From NCBI RefSeq assembly GCF_011046735.1, contig NZ_CP049258.1, positions 7,120,315 through 7,184,314 of the forward strand: DNA of 64,000 nucleotides. The letters run 5' to 3'. A model generated the notes under the pieces. It worked only from the letters and a program-made list of their open reading frames with translations. It had not been told where the DNA came from and made no database searches. Shown in pieces: positions 9,648-17,047 of the stretch (position 1 is its first letter; every line of letters begins with the position of its first letter). The stretch is from Nordella sp. HKS 07 (GTDB lineage: Bacteria > Pseudomonadota > Alphaproteobacteria > Rhizobiales > Aestuariivirgaceae). A program made the position numbers and the translations under genes.

Positions 9648-9750
9648 GACCGACTAGATTGGTCCTGCGGTGAATGTCTCGCGCTTTCCCGCGGGTCATT
9701 CCTCCCTAGACTTGCACCCGGTTCGTGCCCTCGGCCGGGTGCATTTTTTT
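9648..9750 (+). ncRNA. Candidate structured small RNA with three hairpins
   Basis: Between divergently placed genes, the plus strand holds three consecutive stem-loops. The first is GACCGA/TTGGTC (9648-9664). The second is GAATG-T-CTCGCG paired with CGCGGG-T-CATTC (9672-9701). The third is a perfect nine-pair terminator (9713-9743) with seven T. A single-stranded stretch beginning CCTCCC (9701-9706), complementary to Shine-Dalgarno sequences, separates hairpins two and three. No convincing protein lies in this region. This layout, with an exposed anti-SD motif ahead of the terminator, is typical of trans-acting sRNAs in rhizobia, but I cannot assign a known family. The 5' end may lie upstream of 9648. 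Confidence 0.5.
9713..9750 (+). terminator. Intrinsic terminator
   Basis: TGCACCCGG (9713-9721) pairs perfectly with CCGGGTGCA (9735-9743) around a 13-base loop and is followed by TTTTTTT. No plus-strand protein gene ends just upstream, which is why a small RNA is proposed. Confidence 0.8.
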
Positions 9751-9814
9751 GGTTGGCGTCTTATTATATTTACTCTATAAAATTAGTAGAGATTAATTTT
9801 CTGCGAGACGCCCC

Positions 9815-10771
9815 ATGTCCCGTCCCATGCCCTCTCTCAATGCCTTGCGGGCTTTCGAAGCCGTGGCGCGCCATTTGAGCGTGGCCGGCGCCGCTGACGA
9901 GCTCAGTGTTACATCGGCCGCGGTCAGCCATCAGATCCGGCATCTCGAGGATCATCTCGGCATGCCGGTTTTTCAGCGCAATGGCCGCAGCCTTGCCTTG
10001 ACCGATGCCGGCCAGGCCGGTCTTCCCGCCATTCGCGAGGGCTTCGCATTATTCTCCGCCGCCATGGACGCGATCGATTCGCTGGGCGAGACCGGCGCCT
10101 TGTCGATCAGCGTCACCCCGTCATTCGCGGCGAAATGGCTTCTGCCGCGTCTCTCGCGCTTCGAGGCACGCCATCCGGATATCGACGTGAAGGTGAATGC
10201 CTCGATGCAGCTGTGTGATTTCGCCAGGGAGGGCATCGATGTCGCCATCCGCTACGGCGCCGGCGCTTATCCAGACCTCGTCGCCGAGAAGCTGATCCAG
10301 GAATCGCTTATACCCGTCTGCAGTCCCGATCTTCTAAGCTCCGGCCCACTGTTGCGTGCGCCTGCGGATCTCAAGGCGTTTACCCTGCTTCATGACGACA
10401 GTCCGGATAATGACCCCTCCTGCCCGAACTGGGAAATGTGGCTGCGCGCCGCCGGGGTGGACATGCCCGACGCCCATCGCGGTCCCCGTTTCAACCAGTC
10501 GAGCCTGGTGCTCGAAGCCGCGATGCTCGGACGCGGCATAGCTCTTGCCAAATCTACCCTCGCCGCCGCCGATATCGCCAGCGGCCGGCTGGTGCGGCCG
10601 CTGCCCGGCCACAGCCCGGTCGGATTCGCCTATTACCTCGTAGCGCCGAAAGCGAAGCTCAACCTGCCCAAGGTCTCCTACTTCCGCGATTGGCTGCAGG
10701 AGGAGATCACCCGCAAGGATCATCTCCGTCTCGGCCGTCCGAGCGTGACCTTGCACGCCCGGGCCTCCTGA
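9815..10771 (+). CDS. LysR-family transcriptional regulator (GcvA-like)
   Basis: A 318-residue protein with the LysR winged helix-turn-helix at residues about 5-65 (LNALRAFEAVARHLSVAGAA, then SVTSAAVSHQIRHLE), a linker helix, and a type-2 periplasmic-binding-like effector domain from about 95 to 300. The N-terminal wording is that of the GcvA/AmpR branch. The first ATG is used; an ATG five codons in (MPSLNALRAF) is also possible. It stands alone, 60 bases after the candidate sRNA terminator. It has no adjacent divergent target on the other strand except, across about 430 bases, the PQQ dehydrogenase pair. Regulation of that pair is possible but unproven. Confidence 0.88.
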   Translation: MSRPMPSLNALRAFEAVARHLSVAGAADELSVTSAAVSHQIRHLEDHLGMPVFQRNGRSLALTDAGQAGLPAIREGFALFSAAMDAIDSLGETGALSISVTPSFAAKWLLPRLSRFEARHPDIDVKVNASMQLCDFAREGIDVAIRYGAGAYPDLVAEKLIQESLIPVCSPDLLSSGPLLRAPADLKAFTLLHDDSPDNDPSCPNWEMWLRAAGVDMPDAHRGPRFNQSSLVLEAAMLGRGIALAKSTLAAADIASGRLVRPLPGHSPVGFAYYLVAPKAKLNLPKVSYFRDWLQEEITRKDHLRLGRPSVTLHARAS

Positions 10772-10894
10772 CGGATGCGGATTTTAAAATAGACAAAGCT
10801 TCGAAAAGGAGCGCTTTTCACATCTTACCCTGTATCTACCCTGTATCTGATAAGGCCGGCTTCGTGAGAGCTCGAGGTGGCGCGTCCGGAGCTT

Positions 10895-11012
10895 CTAGCG
10901 CGGGATGCGAAAAAGTGGGCACCGGTTTTTCGCGAGAATCCCGCGCTAACATATAAGAATCGATCACGTTTATGAGTTTGGATCGATTCGATCCAAACTC
11001 ATCGTTATCTAG
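10895..11012. repeat. CTAG-bounded palindromic repeat (family C), left copy
   Basis: It starts and ends with CTAG. Arm one is AGCGCGGGAT...ATCCCGCGCT with an inner ACCGG core. A short spacer (ATATAAGAATCGAT) follows, then a 14-pair perfect hairpin, ATGAGTTTGGATCG with CGATCCAAACTCAT (10972-11002). The same plan, with diverged arms, is seen at 13907-14033. The last CTAG is also the left boundary of the IS5-type element. Confidence 0.7.
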
Positions 11013-11665
11013 GGCGTGGACTCATAAGCGCGTAACCAAATGCGGATCGAAGCTAGCTTTATGAAGGCAAGATAGTTTGCTGCGATCTTGTCATATCGGG
11101 TAGCGATCCGTCGGCACTGCTTGATCTTGTTGAAGAACCGCTCAACAATGTTGCGCGAGCGATAGAGGTAAGGGCTGAAGCAGATGGGGTCCCTGCGATT
11201 GCGCTTGGGCGGGATGTTGGCCCATGCGCCTTGCTCGCTAACGAGCGTCCTGATCCAGTCCGCATTATAGCCACGGTCTGCAAGCACCATCGTCTTTGGA
11301 AGCAATCCGGCCAGAAGTACCGGGCAGAGCCTGTTGTCATGAGCCTCGCCCGGCGACAGCCCAACGCGCACCGGCAGACCATTGGCGTCCACTACCGCGT
11401 GCACCTTGCTGGTCAGTCCGCCGCGCGAACGGCCCATCTGCTGTTCTCGGTTCCCGGCAATGCAGGCTCCGTGCTGGTGCACCCGTACAATGGATGTATC
11501 GATCATCTGCACCGCCTTATCGTGAGCGGTTGCCCGTGCTTCCATGATCCGGTCCCAAACCCCTGCACGGCGCCAACGGACAAAGCGGTTGTAGCAGGTC
11601 GTGCGAGGTCCATAGTTTTCCGGCAGATCACGCCAAGGCGCACCTGAGCGCAGGACCCAAAAGTA
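11009..11665 (-). CDS. IS5-family transposase, OrfB part (DDE domain)
   Basis: The frame runs from about 11660 (FWVLRSGAPWRDLPE) through RWRRAGVWDRIMEA and SIVRVHQHGACIAG to the end. It includes the DDE residues: Asp in MIDTS and in LADRGYNAD, and Glu in NIVERFFNKIKQ. The first ATG in this frame is only at 11545, so full-length protein needs a -1 shift from OrfA at the TTTTGGG run (11656-11662 on the plus strand, reverse complement). The stop codon TAG is formed by the CTAG boundary of the element. All catalytic residues appear present. Confidence 0.85.
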   Translation of the reverse strand, partial: YFWVLRSGAPWRDLPENYGPRTTCYNRFVRWRRAGVWDRIMEARATAHDKAVQMIDTSIVRVHQHGACIAGNREQQMGRSRGGLTSKVHAVVDANGLPVRVGLSPGEAHDNRLCPVLLAGLLPKTMVLADRGYNADWIRTLVSEQGAWANIPPKRNRRDPICFSPYLYRSRNIVERFFNKIKQCRRIATRYDKIAANYLAFIKLASIRIWLRAYESTP

Positions 11666-11769
11666 CCGTTGAGGACACGCCGGTCGTTCACACGCCGCAC
11701 GCCGCGCGGCTTATTCGGGAGCATCGGCTTGATCGCCGTCCATTCATAGTCACTGAGTTCATAGCGCAT
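11503..11769 (-). CDS. IS5-family transposase, OrfA part
   Basis: It starts with MRYELSDYEWTAIKPMLPNK, the classic N-terminus of IS427-group transposases, and follows family wording through RRVLNGTF. It then leaves the family frame at a TTTTGGG run and ends 88 residues from its start. A -1 slip there joins it to OrfB to give a normal-length transposase of about 250 residues. Programmed frameshifting is known in this group, so the element may still be active. Confidence 0.8.
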   Translation of the reverse strand: MRYELSDYEWTAIKPMLPNKPRGVRRVNDRRVLNGTFGSCAQVRLGVICRKTMDLARPATTALSVGAVQGFGTGSWKHGQPLTIRRCR

Positions 11770-11806
11770 GATTCGCAGCTCCAGTTTGGGAGCTTGAATC
11801 ACGTCC

Positions 11807-12079
11807 GGGCCGATACTTTCAATGGCAAACCGGCATGTCCGGAAGTATCCCCTAACCGGACATCTCAGAGACTCGGCAAAACCGACGTGGATGACCCAAA
11901 GCGGGCATCTGTCCTGACATAATGCTGCCAATGCCGACCTATGAACCTGGGGGTGGAGGGCAGCTATCACGAGTGCCGATGACTATACCTCGTTTAAATG
12001 GTGAGATAAGGTGGGTGGGCACCAGTTTGTGGGTGGATCAGACGGCCGTAGCCATCCTGTAAATTTTCGGGGGTATGGA
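11807..12079. other. Gap between transposase and nitrile hydratase genes
   Basis: Non-coding as far as I can see. It must hold the nitrile hydratase promoter if the operon is expressed on its own, but no convincing -35/-10 pair or operator was recognised. Confidence 0.4.
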
Positions 12080-12706
12080 ATGTCGCAGCACGACGAGCAC
12101 GAAGGCCACGGTTCAGAGCTGTCCGAAATGACACTTCGGGTCCGTGCATTGGAGACAATTCTCACCGAAAAAGGCTATGTCGATCCCTCGGTACTCGATT
12201 CGATCGTTGAGGCCTATGAGACGAAGATAGGCCCGCGCAACGGGGCAAAGGTAATAGCGCGAGCTTGGAACGATGCTGCATTTAAGCGATCCCTACTCGA
12301 AGACGCGACCAGAGCAGTGACGTCGTTTGGTCACGCTGGCCATGTCGGTGACCATCTTGTAGCTGTCGAGAATACCCCAAAGCTGCACAACATGGTCGTG
12401 TGCACACTTTGCTCCTGCTATCCGACCGACTTTCTTGGTGTGTCGCCTGTTTGGTACAAGTCGGCTCCCTATCGATCTCGCGCGGTCAGAGATCCACGTG
12501 GAGTATTGGCCGATTTTGGAGTGAGTTTATCCTCTGACACAGAAATCCGGGTCTGGGATTCGACTGCTGAAACCCGTTTTATTGTTGTTCCCATGCGCCC
12601 CAGCGGGACAGACGGATGGGATGAAGAGAGATTGGCGGCTCTGGTGACGCGGGACTCTATGATCGGAACAGGCCTCCCGAAAAAGCCTGAGGACCTGGGC
12701 TCATGA
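12080..12706 (+). CDS. nthA: Nitrile hydratase alpha subunit, cobalt type
   Basis: The 208-residue product converts nitriles to amides as the metal-binding half of an alpha/beta heterodimer in the cytoplasm. The metal claw VCTLCSC (about residues 111-117) is intact; Thr after the first Cys marks the cobalt rather than the iron type. The family block YKSAPYRSRAVRDPRG, VWDSTAETR and the C-terminal TRDSMIGTG are all present. I chose ATG 12080 (MSQHDEHEGHG) because it gives the usual family length; the frame stays open further upstream but without family sequence. It overlaps the beta gene by four bases (ATGA), implying translational coupling. The gene lies within the inverted-repeat-bounded element. 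Confidence 0.93.
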   Translation: MSQHDEHEGHGSELSEMTLRVRALETILTEKGYVDPSVLDSIVEAYETKIGPRNGAKVIARAWNDAAFKRSLLEDATRAVTSFGHAGHVGDHLVAVENTPKLHNMVVCTLCSCYPTDFLGVSPVWYKSAPYRSRAVRDPRGVLADFGVSLSSDTEIRVWDSTAETRFIVVPMRPSGTDGWDEERLAALVTRDSMIGTGLPKKPEDLGS

Positions 12707-13362
12707 ATGGCGTTCACGACATGGGTGGAATGGATGGCTTCGGCAAGGTCGAACCGGAGGCCAATGAGCCCGCATTCCACACACCATGGGAAGGCCGCGT
12801 CATTGCCATGATGCGCGCGATGGGGGCAACAGGAGCTTGGAATTTCGACATGTTTCGCGACGCCCGCGAACACCAGCCTGCCGCCTACTACCTAACGGCT
12901 TCCTATTACAAGAGCTGGGAGAAGACCATCGAGACACTTCTGTTAGATCACGGACTGGTCACTGCCGAAGAGATCAAGTCTGGCCACTCCCTGCATCCAC
13001 CAAAGCCTTTGCATCGGCCTTCAGTCAAGCCACAAGACGTCCCCCAATGCCTCAAGCGCGCTTCCTATGGCAGGCCCGCACCAAAGGCAGCCTTATTCAA
13101 AATCGGTGACAAGGTTCGAACCAGAAATATTAATCCTGCAACCCACACGCGGTTGCCCCGTTACGCCCGTGATAAGGTGGGGACGATCGAACGAATTCAC
13201 GGATGTCACGTTTATCCGGATAGTTCGGCCCTCGGTCGCGGAGACGACCCACAATGGCTATACACGGTAGTTATTTCTGGCCGCGAGCTATGGGGAGCGG
13301 ATGGAGACCCTGCCTTGAAGGTCTCTATCGAGGCATTTGAGCCCTATTTGGAGCCGGCATGA
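12703..13362 (+). CDS. nthB: Nitrile hydratase beta subunit
   Basis: A 219-residue subunit of usual length. The N-terminus MNGVHDMGGMDGFG is the family signature, followed by HTPWEGRVIAMM and the helical domain. The C-terminal SH3-like part is seen in FKIGDKVRTRNINPATHTR and YARDKVGTIERIHG. It contributes active-site arginines that bind the oxidised cysteines of the alpha subunit. The ATG overlaps the alpha stop and its own stop overlaps the next gene's start by four bases, so all three are one translational unit. Confidence 0.93.
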   Translation: MNGVHDMGGMDGFGKVEPEANEPAFHTPWEGRVIAMMRAMGATGAWNFDMFRDAREHQPAAYYLTASYYKSWEKTIETLLLDHGLVTAEEIKSGHSLHPPKPLHRPSVKPQDVPQCLKRASYGRPAPKAALFKIGDKVRTRNINPATHTRLPRYARDKVGTIERIHGCHVYPDSSALGRGDDPQWLYTVVISGRELWGADGDPALKVSIEAFEPYLEPA

Positions 13363-13766
13363 GCCTGACAGAACCCAACCCGGTGCAGCTCCTCGCGAAT
13401 GTGGGACCAAGCATTCCACGCGATGGGGACGGACCAGTATTCCGCGAGCCTTGGGAAGCGCAAGCCTTCGCCATCGCGCTTGCATTGGGCGAAAAAGGTG
13501 TGTTCAGCTGGAAGGAGTGGACAGCGACACTTGCCGAGGAGATCAACCGAGCGCAGGCTGCCGGGGATCCGGACACTGGCGAAACGTACTACCACCACTG
13601 GCTCGCGGCGTTAGAACGGATCGTAACGTCTAAAGGCATTACGACCGATGCGACGCTCAGGCATTATCACGATGCGTGGGATGCTGCTGCAGATAGAACT
13701 CCTCATGGCCAACCGATTGAATTGAGGCATGAGGATTTCGGACAACTAACTCCAAGCCTGCCATAG
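13359..13766 (+). CDS. Nitrile hydratase accessory protein (metallochaperone/activator type)
   Basis: A 135-residue protein related to the N-terminal helical part of nitrile hydratase beta: FREPWEAQAFAIALAL parallels the beta HTPWEGRVIAMM segment, and TYYHHWLAALERI follows. Such small proteins load cobalt into the alpha subunit by subunit exchange (P14K/NhlE-like) in other bacteria. Together with nthA and nthB it makes a self-sufficient enzyme cassette. No amidase gene lies alongside, so the amide formed would need an enzyme encoded elsewhere; the formamidase-family gene at 59.3 kb is a distant possibility only. Confidence 0.85.
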   Translation: MSLTEPNPVQLLANVGPSIPRDGDGPVFREPWEAQAFAIALALGEKGVFSWKEWTATLAEEINRAQAAGDPDTGETYYHHWLAALERIVTSKGITTDATLRHYHDAWDAAADRTPHGQPIELRHEDFGQLTPSLP

Positions 13767-13886
13767 GATCGTGTCAGCCCTTGACGATGTTCAAGTCGGT
13801 TGTTGGCCCTTCTGCGACATGGCGACCGTTATTGATAATGGCTGCTTTCGTCTCGGGAGCAGACATTCGCCCATAGTCGAAGCATC

Positions 13887-13906
13887 CGCGTTTATGAGTT
13901 CACGCC
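13887..13906. repeat. Right inverted repeat of the nitrile hydratase element
   Basis: CGCGTTTATGAGTTCACGCC is the inverse of the left end at 11013-11032 with two differences, and is followed by CTAG. Read forward it could encode RVYEFTP then TAG. That parallels the transposase C-terminus RAYESTP then TAG, so it may be the stub of a second, inverted IS copy. Confidence 0.75.
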
Positions 13907-14033
13907 CTAGAGCGCTTCCCGCGAAAGTTGCTCGACTTTCGCGAGAAGGAAGCGCTCCAAATATATGTAATCGAGCCTTTTTATCCCGTTTTGATCGAAT
14001 CTCTTGATTCGATCAAAATGGGAAAGGCTCTAG
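13907..14033. repeat. CTAG-bounded palindromic repeat (family C), right copy
   Basis: Begins CTAGAGCGCTTCC, with arm pairing to GGAAGCGCT and an inner CGCGAAAGT/ACTTTCGCG stem. The spacer ATATATGTAATCGA matches the left copy's spacer in plan. A second hairpin around GATCGAATC/GATTCGATC follows, and it ends in CTCTAG. The final CTAG supplies the TAG stop codon of the cupin gene on the other strand. Confidence 0.7.
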
Positions 14034-14512
14034 GCTTTGTGGATCGGGTCGATCCAGCGCACCGCTTCCGGCTTCTCGACTGGCTCGATATCGAGATTGA
14101 CGACGACCGCTTCGCCGTCGCTGCGCACCAGGACACATTCGAGCGTCTCATCGGGACTGGCATTGATCTCCTGATGCGGCACGAAGGGCGGAACATAGAT
14201 GAAATCCCCCGGCCCCGCTTCCGCCACGAATTCGAGCTTCTCGCCCCAGCGCATGCGCGCCTTGCCCTTGACCACATAGATCACGCTTTCGAGCGGACCA
14301 TGATGATGGGCGCCGGTCTTGGCATTGGCATGGATGGTGACAGTGCCCGCCCACAGCTTCTGCGCCCCCACGCGGGCGAAATTGATCGCCGTGCGCCGGT
14401 CCATGCCGGGCGTCTGCGCCGTGTTGGTGTCGAGTGAATTGGCCGGGATGACGCGCACGCCGTCATGCTTCCAGGCCGCCTCGCCATGCCGATGATCTTC
14501 CTGCCCGCTCAT
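14030..14512 (-). CDS. Cupin-domain protein
   Basis: A 160-residue single-domain cupin. Motif one is GAHHHGPLESVIYVVKGKA and motif two GDFIYVPPFVPHQEIN, giving three His and one Glu positioned to bind a divalent metal. The ATG at 14512 has GCGAGGAAG upstream; the longer frame adds 41 residues of arginine-rich, non-family sequence and is rejected. It lies 76 bases downstream of the MscS-type channel gene on the same strand. The stop codon comes from the CTAG end of an inserted palindromic repeat, so the original C-terminus may have been changed by a few residues. Ligand and reaction unknown. Confidence 0.8.
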   Translation of the reverse strand: MSGQEDHRHGEAAWKHDGVRVIPANSLDTNTAQTPGMDRRTAINFARVGAQKLWAGTVTIHANAKTGAHHHGPLESVIYVVKGKARMRWGEKLEFVAEAGPGDFIYVPPFVPHQEINASPDETLECVLVRSDGEAVVVNLDIEPVEKPEAVRWIDPIHKA

Positions 14513-14588
14513 CTTCCTCGCTTCCGCACTGCTAAAGACGGGCGGAACATACCGCCTTTCGACGCCCTGGGGAAACCAAGCAGAACAG

Positions 14589-16799
14589 CTATTCCGCCGC
14601 GCGCGGGTCGACCGCGGGCGGCGCCATCGCCGCACTGACCGCCGCGCCCGCCAACGTAGACGTTGGTGAACGCACCGTCACGGCATTGGACGCGAGCGGC
14701 ACGCCGGCCTCCTGCAGGGAGCGATAGACTCGCTTCAGCGCGTCGCGCTGCAGCAGGCTGGGATTTTTCGGCTTGGCGGTAAACTTGAGGCGCACCACCA
14801 CGGCGGAATCGGTGATATCCTGGATGCCCTGCATCTTGAGAGGCGCGATGAGATCCGGTCCAAGCTCGGGATCCTCCTGCATGGCCAGGCCGACCTTCTT
14901 GATCACCTTGCGCGCCTTCTCGATATCGGCGTCGCGGTCGAGCCGGATCTCGAATTTCACCGTCGCCCAGTCGCGGCTGTAATTGGTGACCGCATCGAGC
15001 TGGCCGAAGGGGACGGTGTGGATCTGCCCGTTCTGGTGGCGCAGGCGCACCGAGCGCAGATGGATCTTCTCGACCGTGCCCTTCTGCTTGCCGGTCTCGA
15101 TATATTCACCGACACGGAACGCGTCGTCCGCCATGAAGAAGACGCCGGACACGATGTCCTTGATCAACGTCTGCGACCCGAAGGAAACGGCGAGGCCGAG
15201 CACGCCGAAACCCGCGAGCAGTGGCCCGATATTGACGCCGATCGCCGAGAGGATGACGAGCGCCGTCAGCGCGACAATCCCGCCCAGCACGATGTCGCGG
15301 ATGAGCGGCAGGACGGTGGCGAGACGGCCTTGCCCCATGCTGCCCACATCATCGTCGGCGCCGGCGAGATGCGGCGCCCCGGGGGCTCGCGGCGCATAGG
15401 AGTCGAAATAGGATCTGAAGAATACCCAGATGGTGCAGCCGACGAGAAAGGCGATACCGGCCTGTGCCAGGATGCTCATTCGCGCGAGCGCCGATTGCGG
15501 GTCGTTGCCGGCCACATAGACGGTCCAGATATAGATGACCGCATAGATGACGGCGATCCAGCTGCCGGCGCTGGCGATTGCCCTGACCACCGAGCGGCTG
15601 GCGGCGCGCACCGGGCTCGCCGGTTCATCATCATGGCGCTTCACCATGGCCGCATCGACGAGCGCCGGAACGCCAAAGCCCAGAATGGGACTTATCGCGA
15701 TGAGCAGCAGCATGATGCTGGCGGCCGTCGACCAGTCGCTTTCTTCCGGGGCCCCGGCGGAGACCCGCGCGGCGCTCCACACCATGAGAACGCCGATGAT
15801 GTTCATCGCCGGGAAGATGGCCGCGACCACACGCCTTCCCCACCCTTCCGGATTGGCGTGGCGAATGGCTTGCCGCACATCGTGCCTCGCGCTCCACACC
15901 CACCATAGGGCGAAACCGGCCGTCAGCGTGCTGGTGATGAACAGGCAGCCGATGACCGCGTCGAGATCGGCGTTGACCTGGTCGAGCAGGTTGATGCTCT
16001 CGATGATGAGCGCGACACAGACGGCATAGATCAGGAGATTGCGCCGGTGCCAATCGGCCTTGAGCACCGGCAGGAGTGGCGCTCCCGTATTGTCGGCCGC
16101 CAGCAGGAAACGCCCGACAGCGAGATAGAGCCCGACGATCAGGGCGAATCGGATGATGCTGTGGGCGAAGGCGCGCGCGAAGTCCGGATGCGGCAGCAGA
16201 AAGCGCACCGCCAGCAGACCGGCGGCGGCCATGGCCGCCAGCGCCAGGAGATCGATCAGCAGAACCTTCGCGCGCCACAGGAAGCGGACGCCCAGATCCG
16301 ACTCCCGAGCCGCCGGCGGGGTTACCAGATTTCGCCGCCAGCGCAGCGGCACGAAGTAGGCGGCCGCCATCACGAAACCGATGACGATAAGCAGGAACAG
16401 GGGCGAGAAGCCCGGGGCATTCGCGTTCCAGGCCGTCGAGAATTTTTCGGGGACGCTCCCCAATTTGCCGATGCCGCGGAAGCCCTGCTCCACGCCGTCG
16501 CCAAATTTGTCACGCAGCGCGATGAGCTTGGCATAGAGTCCGTCGCGCGTGACCGCGATGGACGAATGCGCCTCGGGCTCGGCCGCGACCTTGCCGCTCT
16601 CGACGCGAATGGTCACCGGCCGGCTGCCGTCCTTGAGGCTTTTGATGATCGCCTCGACCTGCGCCGAATCCTGGCCGGAGGGCACGATGAGGGTGATGCC
16701 GGGATCGGTGGTTTGCGCCTGGCCTGCCGTGCCGGGCAAAGCCCAGCACAGCAGAATCAGAAAGAGCTTCACCACGAAGGAAGACGCTTTGCCGGTCAT
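14589..16799 (-). CDS. MscS-family mechanosensitive ion channel, large type
   Basis: A 736-residue membrane protein with a signal peptide (about 1-29, ending GQAQ) and a short periplasmic domain. Many transmembrane helices lie between about 140 and 510. The MscS core follows: pore helix LAGFGVLGLAVSFGSQTLIKD and the beta domain with VGEYIETGKQKGTVEKIHLR and VPFGQLDAVTNYSRD. The cytoplasmic cage domain ends near residue 700. It opens on hypo-osmotic shock to release solutes. The size and long N-terminal helix bundle resemble YbiO-type channels. An alanine-rich tail (APPAVDPRAAE) closes it. It has the opposite direction to the ECF sigma cassette. Confidence 0.88.
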   Translation of the reverse strand: MTGKASSFVVKLFLILLCWALPGTAGQAQTTDPGITLIVPSGQDSAQVEAIIKSLKDGSRPVTIRVESGKVAAEPEAHSSIAVTRDGLYAKLIALRDKFGDGVEQGFRGIGKLGSVPEKFSTAWNANAPGFSPLFLLIVIGFVMAAAYFVPLRWRRNLVTPPAARESDLGVRFLWRAKVLLIDLLALAAMAAAGLLAVRFLLPHPDFARAFAHSIIRFALIVGLYLAVGRFLLAADNTGAPLLPVLKADWHRRNLLIYAVCVALIIESINLLDQVNADLDAVIGCLFITSTLTAGFALWWVWSARHDVRQAIRHANPEGWGRRVVAAIFPAMNIIGVLMVWSAARVSAGAPEESDWSTAASIMLLLIAISPILGFGVPALVDAAMVKRHDDEPASPVRAASRSVVRAIASAGSWIAVIYAVIYIWTVYVAGNDPQSALARMSILAQAGIAFLVGCTIWVFFRSYFDSYAPRAPGAPHLAGADDDVGSMGQGRLATVLPLIRDIVLGGIVALTALVILSAIGVNIGPLLAGFGVLGLAVSFGSQTLIKDIVSGVFFMADDAFRVGEYIETGKQKGTVEKIHLRSVRLRHQNGQIHTVPFGQLDAVTNYSRDWATVKFEIRLDRDADIEKARKVIKKVGLAMQEDPELGPDLIAPLKMQGIQDITDSAVVVRLKFTAKPKNPSLLQRDALKRVYRSLQEAGVPLASNAVTVRSPTSTLAGAAVSAAMAPPAVDPRAAE

Positions 16800-16922
16800 G
16801 ATGCCGCCTGCCGTCTCTGACTACCACCGGACATGCTACACTAACCTGAAACCGTTCCCAATTTCGCCGTAAGCCGCTATTGGCGAGAAGGGCCTGGCTG
16901 GTCATCCATCCGCCGGCATGTT

Positions 16923-16939
16923 CTTAGAATTACTCTAAA
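16923..16939. promoter_or_regulatory. ICE/Irr-box-like palindrome upstream of the sigma-factor gene
   Basis: CTTAGAATTACTCTAAA contains TTAGAA, three bases, then CTCTAA. This is one mismatch from a TTAGAA-N3-TTCTAA inverted repeat of the kind described as the iron control element bound by Irr in Rhizobiales. It lies about 110 bases before the sigma-factor start, in the only intergenic region of the iron-uptake cassette. The match is from memory of the motif. Confidence 0.4.
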
Positions 16940-17047
16940 TGATTGACGTTGCGCGGCTTTTTCGCATCGTCTAATCAGGCGCGCAGGTAGCCCCCACCCG
17001 CAAATCGGGAAACCGAGCGGGTCGCCTCTATCTCATCCTTGCCAGCA

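Larger units (their letters stand above)
11009..13910. mobile_element. Inverted-repeat-bounded element: IS5-family (IS427-like) transposase plus nitrile hydratase operon
   Basis: Left end GGCGTGGACTCATAAGCGCG (11013-11032) and right end at 13887-13906 are inverted repeats matching at 18 of 20 positions, each directly flanked outside by CTAG (11009-11012 and 13907-13910). The transposase genes occupy the left 0.8 kb and three nitrile hydratase genes the rest. A normal IS427-type element would be about 0.8 kb. A much weaker inverted repeat, GGAGCTTGAATCACGTCC near 11790-11808, may be the original right end. Either the remote end was used in transposition or the right end is all that is left of a second, inverted IS copy. 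The passenger block is somewhat AT-richer than the host genes. Confidence 0.6.

Noticed and set aside
9459..9878. 139-residue plus-strand frame between the PQQ genes and the LysR gene
   Set aside because: It runs through a perfect terminator and into the LysR gene in another frame; no ribosome site; the region is better explained as a small RNA.
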